Positions 57,915 through 64,000 of a stretch of DNA of 64,000 nucleotides are shown here, in pieces (the first letter of the stretch is position 1; the number at the start of each line of letters is the position of its first letter). A program made the position numbers and the translations under genes. The DNA is taken from NCBI RefSeq assembly GCF_963678635.1, contig NC_087065.1, forward strand, positions 32,494,373 through 32,558,372, given 5' to 3'. This DNA comes from Symsagittifera roscoffensis (lineage: Eukaryota; Xenacoelomorpha; Acoela; Convolutidae). The notes below the pieces were generated by a model that saw only the letters and a list, made by a program, of their open reading frames with translations, was not told the origin of the DNA and did no database searches.

Positions 57915-58487
57915 ATGCAAGCGATTAAATGCGTTGTCGTTGGAGATGGTGCTGTCGGAAAGACTTGTCTGTTGATTTCGTATACAACTAATGCGTTCCC
58001 AGGCGAGTATATACCTACGGTGTTTGACAATTACTCTGCAAATGTGATGGTCGATGGAAAACCAGTGAATCTGGGTCTCTGGGATACAGCCGGGCAAGAA
58101 GATTATGACAGGTTGCGTCCGTTGTCGTATCCGCAAACCGATGTGTTCCTGATATGCTTCTCACTGGTATCTCAAATATCTTTTGAAAATGTTCGGGCTA
58201 AATGGTATCCAGAGGTAATTCATTACTGTCCAAAAACGCCTATGATACTTGTAGGCACGAAATTGGACTTGCGAGATGTTTCCAGTGGCGAGCAGACAAG
58301 AGATAGATCGAGATCTTCGCATGTGACTACCGCACAAGGGCTTCAAATGGCTAAGGAAATCAAAGCAGCTAAATATTTGGAGTGTTCTGCCTTAAATCAG
58401 AAAGGATTGAAGAATGTTTTTGACGAAGCCATCAGGGCTGTGCTGATTCCAGTGAAGAAAGAGAAAAGGAAATGTTTTGTTTTGTAA
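57915..58487 (+). CDS. rac1-like: Rac-type Rho-family small GTPase (190 aa, single exon)
   Basis: A membrane-associated GTP-binding switch that signals to actin through effectors such as PAK and the WAVE complex. All elements are intact: P-loop GDGAVGKT (residues 10-17), switch I with YIPTVFDNY (Thr35), DTAGQEDY (57-64), GTKLDL (114-119), ECSA, and a polybasic tail KKEKRK before the CAAX box CFVL, whose Leu predicts geranylgeranylation. [20 protein letters not shown] is identical to animal Rac1. Residues 122-140 ([17 protein letters not shown]) differ strongly from the Rac1 insert helix, and the tail lacks its triple Pro. The reading frame has no intron, unlike typical animal Rac1 genes, suggesting a retrocopy or intron loss. 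A polyadenylation signal lies at 58732. Confidence 0.96.
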   Translation: MQAIKCVVVGDGAVGKTCLLISYTTNAFPGEYIPTVFDNYSANVMVDGKPVNLGLWDTAGQEDYDRLRPLSYPQTDVFLICFSLVSQISFENVRAKWYPEVIHYCPKTPMILVGTKLDLRDVSSGEQTRDRSRSSHVTTAQGLQMAKEIKAAKYLECSALNQKGLKNVFDEAIRAVLIPVKKEKRKCFVL

Positions 58488-58731
58488 TTTATAACTCGGA
58501 ACTCTTCATGATCATTTCTCCTCTTCTGTAACCAATCATCGGCTCAAAAGTTTCAATAACTTGGAAACAAAATTTCTCCCTTAATTTATTTTTCTCCCTT
58601 GATTGTAAGTGGTTTTATTGAATTTTAAAAGGGTGCAGTTACCCTTCTGTCTTAAATGTCGATGAATTGTGTTTGTGAGTGGAGACATTTAGAAGAAATG
58701 ATCAAATTTCTATACATTTAAAATACACATA

Positions 58732-58737
58732 AATAAA
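58732..58737 (+). terminator. Polyadenylation signal of the Rac-type gene
   Basis: AATAAA about 245 bp after the stop codon, the first canonical signal on the plus strand downstream of the gene. Confidence 0.6.
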
Positions 58738-59194
58738 GTTTCATTTGATTTAAATCTACTATGTGAGATGTTATTAGTATTCTAAAACAACTCTATCAGT
58801 TCTGAAAGACGAGTAGTTAATTCACTTTTTCATTTAATCGTTTTCAAAATATTGACAAAGATGGCAATCTATCTATTTATTTTAAGTAGTTAGAAGTCAA
58901 TAAAATTTAATTAAAATAAATAATACGAACGTTTTTGCTATAACTAGCATCATCAGGTATGTGTTTACAAATAGAACGATTTTTACAAGCAAAATGATTA
59001 TCATTTATGTTTATGGGTATCTTAGATTATTACATAGTTGATAAACGATTTTTTAGAAATTTCGTGGTGGGTGATGTTTTGTTCACCAAAACATGTCCGA
59101 ATTTTTTTCACTTTTTAACCAGTTCTACGGTCAAATTATTATATTAAACTAACGGTCAAATTATTATATTAAACTAGTTTTGTATGTTGTAATT
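58738..59194. other. Intergenic spacer
   Basis: AT-rich. A 25-bp tandem duplication (GGTCAAATTATTATATTAAAC twice) lies at 59130-59177. No gene. Confidence 0.5.
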
Positions 59195-59734
59195 CGAAAA
59201 AAAAACAAATTCGAGTCGAGCCAGAAAAAACTGATTCATGTGCTAGAAAAAACTGACTTATGGGTACGAAAAATTGATCCCGAGCGAAAAAAATATTCGA
59301 TCAGAAAAAAAACAGAGCAGCAATGACCATGGAAACCGAAGAAAACGCAAATAAAAACATATTAGTGTTCTTTATACAAAACATCTGTAAACTTATTTTT
59401 GTATCAAAAATTTTTCTTCGGTTTCATTGGCAGGCTCTTACATCTGGAACTCTCTAGATAGGCGCAAAATTCGCACATAATTATCACTTAATGAAAAATT
59501 TTAAAAAAATAAACGGGCCAGAAGACTGCCCCTATGGCCCAGCCCTCTGACTTGTACCCATCTGCCAGAAAAAACTGACACATGGGTACGAAAAAATATC
59601 TCCAAAATTTTTTTTTTTCATAATTGATCCAGAGCGAAAAAAACTTTAATCAGAAAAGAAAACAGAGCAGCAATAGACATGGAAACCGAAGAAAACACAA
59701 AAAAAAAAACATATTAGTGTTTTTTATACAAAAC
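59195..59734 (+). repeat. Start of ~350-bp satellite array
   Basis: Contains one partial and one near-complete unit. Each unit has GGCCAGAAG...GGCCC, CTCTGACTTGTACCCAT, CAGAAAAAACTGACACATGGG, GATCAGAAAAGAAAACAGAG and ATTAGTGTTCTTTATAC. The unit is cut at ACAAAAC (59734) by the retroelement that follows. Confidence 0.9.
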
Positions 59735-59799
59735 TGGGCGTTTACCCGCGGGCTTATAAAATGCCATACATACAAAATAACCTAAACAAATTTACAATG

Positions 59800-60765
59800 A
59801 CGCCAGATACACAGAAAAGCGTTACCGGATTTGCATAGAACAGAAAAAACACTCATGAGCAGTACCGGGACAGGAGGAGGGTGGAGTTCCCTTTTTGCAG
59901 GACAACTAACAGCTGTTGCATAAGATAGCAAGCAGCTTGCCCGGGGTCGGCACAGGCAGAGCGCGCTGCTGCCATCGAAGCAATGCGACAAATGGTTTTA
60001 GCAGCAATGGGCGACCACCCGCCAAGGGCCTCTGCCAGCTTCTTCGCACGCGGAAAAGTGCTTTGTGAACTTTCGCTCGTCGGATACTTCGAGGGCGTGA
60101 CCGGCACTAGTTCCAGCACTTTGCAAAGTAAATGACTGCAGGGAACTAATGACGGTCATCTACAAGGAGCGGCTGGACGACCTCGGGACCAACAGGGGAG
60201 ATAAATGTCTCCCGGGCGAGAGCAAGAAGAAGTGAGATTGGCTTTTTCTAAAACTTTTTCTGTCACCACGGGGGAGAGCTGCCTTAGCGGCGCTGTTGAA
60301 AACGACATCGCGCAGTCTGTCATGGCGCGATATGCGGTCTTCGTCGGCTGCGCAAGCGAGGGCGTGATCGCCAAACGTATCTAGAGTCCTGGAACATTTC
60401 GGGCACGTAGACGACTCGCTGTTGAGTAGGGGAACTCCGAGACGATAGCAAACTGCAAACCGAAACCCTAGCGCCTTCAGAGGGACTGCCGAGCGCCAGT
60501 CACCACTGTTGGGGAGCGAACAGGAGAGCAGTCTGGCTCTGTCTCGGGGCGTAGAGGCGGATGACGTGAGCTCTGACCAAGACTTGGAATCAAGTAGGCT
60601 TGAAAGTTTCATTTGTGATTTGGGGGCCATTAAAAGAATGTCAGCGTTGTCACTGAAAAACTCGAGGGAGGACGAACAATTCAACACGGTGGAGGGCACC
60701 GTGGTGTTGTGAAAGATCCGGTCAGAGAGATATTTGGTGTCAATGTAGCACCCGAGGAAGGCCAC
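59800..60765 (-). pseudogene. Zinc-knuckle and nuclease-like C-terminus of the RT element
   Basis: The frame 60160-60765 has CPKCSRTLDTFGDHALAC, then RHDRLRDVVF. A shift follows; another frame has RPGDIYLPCWSRGRPAA and a stop, then AKKLAEALGGWSPIAAKTIC. In intact relatives GRPAAFDVTV forms the PD-(D/E)XK nuclease core; here the FDVTV part is lost by a frameshift. Confidence 0.75.
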
Positions 60766-61330
60766 TGGGGCAATCGAAGAAGAAATTGAAGCCCGAGGCC
60801 ACCTTTAGGCACAGGCAGTGAACACTCCAGGCGCTGAGACGGCGACAGGGCTGAACCAGTAATAGAATCGAGACATAAGTGAACGGCATTGTCAAATTGA
60901 GCTAGACAGTTGCTAATGGAGAAGGGATCGCAAGTCCGCATGCTGAATGTGGTTTTGGGAAGAGCTGCGCAGCTTCTCAAAAGATGTAATTCCAACTGAG
61001 GATCTTCCAAGCGACCGATGGATTCCATAAGGTTTTCTACTCTTTTCAGAAACAGGGCTTGGATAAAGTCGTCGTTAGTCGAAATGGCAGCGCCCAGGTT
61101 CTTCAAACCACTGCTCCGAACGGTAATGACATTAGGAATAGCACTAAAATCCAGGTTGGGGTTGGGAGAACAAGCTTCACACTTCTCAACGCTGACCTCC
61201 AAGCCGACTTAAGCCATAGACGAAACCAAATGCGGAAAAACCTGAGCAAAAAGATTAACATCGCCGACAAGGGAACCATCGTCAAGATACGAGACTTTAC
61301 AGGCGAGATCTGGAAATTGGTTCTTAAGAG
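60681..61330 (-). pseudogene. Reverse transcriptase, catalytic and thumb parts
   Basis: One frame carries HPIIVALKNQFPDLACKVSY then LDDGSLVGDVNLF; the next (to 60681) carries VEVSVEKCEACSP, LKNLGAAISTNDDFIQAL and LHLLRSCAALPKTTFSMRT. All match the family order. The YLDDG box is intact but is split from the surrounding domains by shifts. Confidence 0.8.
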
Positions 61331-61800
61331 CTACAATGATGGGATGGATAGTAACGGCAAACAAGAGAGGAGCCAGTGGGTCACCTTGCTGGAAATCCCA
61401 CGCGCGGATAGCACACCGGAATTATCGAATTTCAGCCAGGATGGTTGGCTGTAGCCGAACTCGACCCACCGGAGAAACTTTGGAAACTGGTAGGCAACCT
61501 GCCGAAGAATAGAGGACCGGTCGTGGGTGTTAAAGGCGTTTTTCAGATGGACCTGTAGAATAGCCAAAGAAGTAGTGTCACCCACGGAAGCAACGTGCCC
61601 GTTCTGCGCGTGAGAAACGGCTTCACAGCCGCCAGGAACGCCCACTCCGACCTGAAAAGGAACGAGCAAAGAGGCGGCTTTCTGTCTAGAAAAACGACAA
61701 AGGCACTTGGCAACAAGTCTGCGCAAGATCTAACCAACTGCTATGGGTCTTATGCCACCATCTTTTTTCTTCAGCGCAAGAAGACTGGCTCCGCATAAGT
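61331..61800 (-). pseudogene. Reverse transcriptase, N-terminal half
   Basis: Two frames: KKKDGGIRPIAV (ending in a stop where LRRL should follow), then LRRLVAKCLCRFSRQKAASL to KFLRWVEFGYSQPSWLKF. The catalytic Asp of motif A is His here (VHLKNAF), which by itself should inactivate the enzyme. Confidence 0.8.
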
Positions 61801-61835
61801 AGGGAGCAATGGAGGTAGCAGCCTCACCACGACAG

Positions 61836-64000
61836 AACATCTCTAATCTTTTTTTTGTATCAAACATTTTTCTGCAAAATTACAAGTCAAAAAAAAGTTA
61901 ACGGGTCAGAAGGCTGGCCCTATGGCTCAGCCCTGACTTGTACACATATGCCAGAAAAACTGCCACATGGCTACGAAAAAAATTCTTCAAAAAAACTTAA
62001 AAAGTATCCAGTGGGGAAAAAAATTGATCAGACAAGTAAACAGTGCAGCAAGAGGCATAGAAACTTAAGAAAACACAAAAATCAATAAATAAGTGTTCTT
62101 TAAGCAAAACATCTGTGAATTTGTTTTTGTATCAAAAATTTTTCTGAAAAATTAATTGTGTTCATTGGCCAGTTCTTAGCTCTGGAGTTCTTTAGATAGG
62201 CGCAAAATGTCGCACACAATTATCACCAGATGAAAAAGTCAAAAAAATAAAAGGGCCAGAAGGCTTGGCCCTATGGCTCAGCCCTCTGACTTGTACCCAT
62301 ATGCCAGAAAAAACTCACACATGGGTACAAAAATAAACTTCAAAAAAAATTTCAAAAAAATGAAGGTCCAGAGGGAAAAAAACTTTGATCAAAAAAGAAA
62401 AAAGAGCAGTAAGAGGCATGGAAACCTAATAAAACACAAAAAACAACGTTCATTATACAAAACATCTGTAAACTTGTTTTTGTATCAAAACTTTTTCTTG
62501 AAAAATGACAAGTGTTCATTAACCAGCTCTTAGCTCTGGAACTCTCTAGATAGGCGCAAAATGTCGCTCACAATTATCACTTAATGAAAAAGTTTTTTAA
62601 ATAAACGGGCCAGAAGACTGGCCCAGCCATCTTGACTTGTACCCGTCTGCCAGGAAAAACTGACACATAGGTACGAAAAAAAAACAACTTTAAAGTTTTG
62701 TTTTACAAAACTGATCCAGAGCGAAAAAACTTCGATCAGAAAAGAGAACTGAGCAGCAATAAACATGGAAACCGAAGAAAACGCAAAAAACAAGATAATA
62801 GTGTTCTTTATACAAAACATCTGTAATCTTGTTTTTGAATCTAAAATTTTTCTTAAAAGTTTCAAGTGTTCATTGGCAAGCCCTTAGATCTGGAACTCTC
62901 TAGATAGGCGCAAAATTCGCACATAATTATCACTTAATGAAAAATTAAAAAAAAATAAACGGGCCAGAAGACTGCCCCTATGGCCCAGCCCTCTGACTTG
63001 TACCCATCTGCCAGAAAAAACTGACACATGGGTACGAAAAAATATCTCCAAAATTTTTTTTTTCATAATTGATCCAGAGCGAAAAAAACTTTAATCAGAA
63101 AAGAAAACAGAGCAGCAATAGACATGAAACCGAAGAAAGCAAAAAAACAACAATAGTGTTCTTTATACAAAACATCTCTAAACTTGTTTTTTGTATCAAA
63201 CATTTTTTTTCTTAAAAATTACAAGACCAAAAAAATTAACGGGCCACATGGCTGGCCCTAAGGCTCAGCCATCTGACTTGTACCCATATGCCAGAAAAAA
63301 CTGACACATGGGTACGAAAATAATCTTCGAAATTTTTTTAAAAAAAAAAAGATCCAGAGGGAAAAAAAACGTTGATCAGAAAAGAAAACAGCAGTAATAG
63401 GCATGGAAACCTAATAAAACACGAAAAACAACATATTAGTGTTCTTATGCAAAACATCTGTAAACTTGTTTTTGTATCAAAAATTTTACTAAAGTTACCA
63501 GTGTGCATTGGCCAGCTCTTAGCTCTGCAACTCTCCAGATATGCGCAAAATGTACATAGTTATCACTTACTGAAAAAGCCAAAAAAATTAAAAGGGCCAG
63601 AAAGATCGCCCTATGGCTCAGCCCTCTGACTTGTACCCATATGCCAGAAAAACTGACACGTGGATACGAAAAAATTTCTTCAAAAATATTTTTAAAAAAA
63701 TATCCAGAGGGGGAAAACTTTGATCAGACAAGAAAACAGTGCAGCAATAGGCATAGGAACCTAATAAAACACAAAAAACAACATATTAGTGCTCGTTATA
63801 CAAAACATCTGTAAACTTGTTTTTGTATCAAATTTAAGTGCGCGTTGGCCAGCTCTTAGCTCTGGAATTCTCTGGATAGGCGCAAAATGTCGCACACAAA
63901 TATCGCTTCTTGAGAAAATCAAAAAAAAATAAACGAGCCAGAAGGTTGGCCCTATGGCTCAGCCCTCTGACTTGTACCCATCCGACAGAAAAAAAACTCA
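61836..64000 (+). repeat. ~350-bp satellite array, continuing to the window edge
   Basis: Landmark GGGCCAGAAG...TGGC recurs at about 61903, 62253, 62607, 62960, 63241, 63594 and 63934, giving spacings of 350, 354, 353, 281, 353 and 340 bp. Each unit has inverted repeats GTACCCAT...ATGGGTAC about 20 bp apart. Short open frames inside are by-products of the repeat. The array runs off the right edge. Confidence 0.93.

Larger units (their letters stand above)
59735..61835 (-). mobile_element. Degraded non-LTR-type reverse-transcriptase element
   Basis: A 2.1-kb insertion within a satellite unit (ACAAAAC on the left, ACAGAAC on the right). Minus strand, in order: APYLCGASLLALKKKDGGIR (about 61790), LRRLVAKCLCR, PFQVGVGVPGG, the motif A segment VHLKNAFNT (normally VDLKNAFNT), FQQGDPLAPLLFAV (about 61395), SYLDDGSLVG with the catalytic YxDD (about 61290), CPKCSRTLDTFGDHALAC (a zinc knuckle), PGDIYLPCWSRGRPAA (nuclease) and EALGGWSPIAAKTICRIAS at the end. 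The 5' part is missing and several frameshifts break it. Confidence 0.85.

Noticed and set aside
61059-61454. Plus-strand frame of 131 codons
   Set aside because: Antisense to the reverse transcriptase domain whose YLDDG and QGDPL motifs are on the minus strand.

Overview
This is a metazoan nuclear genome window. It is AT-rich, with large repeat-filled introns and one 200-base run of N. The central feature is a minus-strand gene for a ciliary outer-arm dynein heavy chain of the beta type (DNAH9/DNAH11/DNAH17 group). I assembled 30 exons by hand from splice sites, reading phase and remembered family alignments. They run from the start codon at 57187 down to 7556 and encode about 2,540 residues: tail, linker, AAA1, AAA2 and the start of the AAA2-AAA3 connection. 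The gene continues past the left edge. One expected exon (exon 11, about 40 residues) is missing and probably lies in the N gap at 35152-35351. The organism must be an animal with motile cilia. I cannot name it; weak splice donors and several GC-AG introns are the only hint of lineage.

Layout from left to right. 1-7555 is intronic (downstream of exon 31) and holds an old, frameshifted Ty1/copia retrotransposon on the plus strand (1476-6183) and two small DNA-transposon remnants. 7556-17936 holds exons 31 to 20, which encode the motor domain and linker in compact form. 17937-28448 is one 10.5-kb intron full of decayed repeats. 28449-35119 holds exons 19 to 12 (tail and linker). 35120-43181 has the gap, a nested transposon insertion and duplicated AT/C-rich repeats around exon 10. 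43182-45033 holds exons 9 to 6. 45034-52291 is a 7.3-kb intron with repeats and minisatellites. 52292-57187 holds exons 5 to 1, with fragments of two non-LTR-type retroelements in intron 3.

Head to head with the dynein gene, 728 bp away, is a complete single-exon Rac-type small GTPase gene on the plus strand (57915-58487). Its start codon sits one base after a 3' splice-site-like sequence. From about 59195 to the right edge the DNA is a satellite of roughly 350-bp units, interrupted by a degraded reverse-transcriptase element (59735-61835, minus strand).

Repeat families that I could delimit: A (about 510 bp, GTTCCGAC start and a terminal hairpin), B (about 740 bp, TTGTTCCGA termini), H (about 410 bp, hAT-like, GGCGGAT termini), M (about 200 bp, GGCTCTTTTTCC termini, exact 8-bp target duplications), C (936 bp, CCGGGTTGACC termini, 4-bp duplication) and clusters of TAATCGATTA-like words. 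No RNA genes, CRISPR arrays or prokaryotic features were seen.
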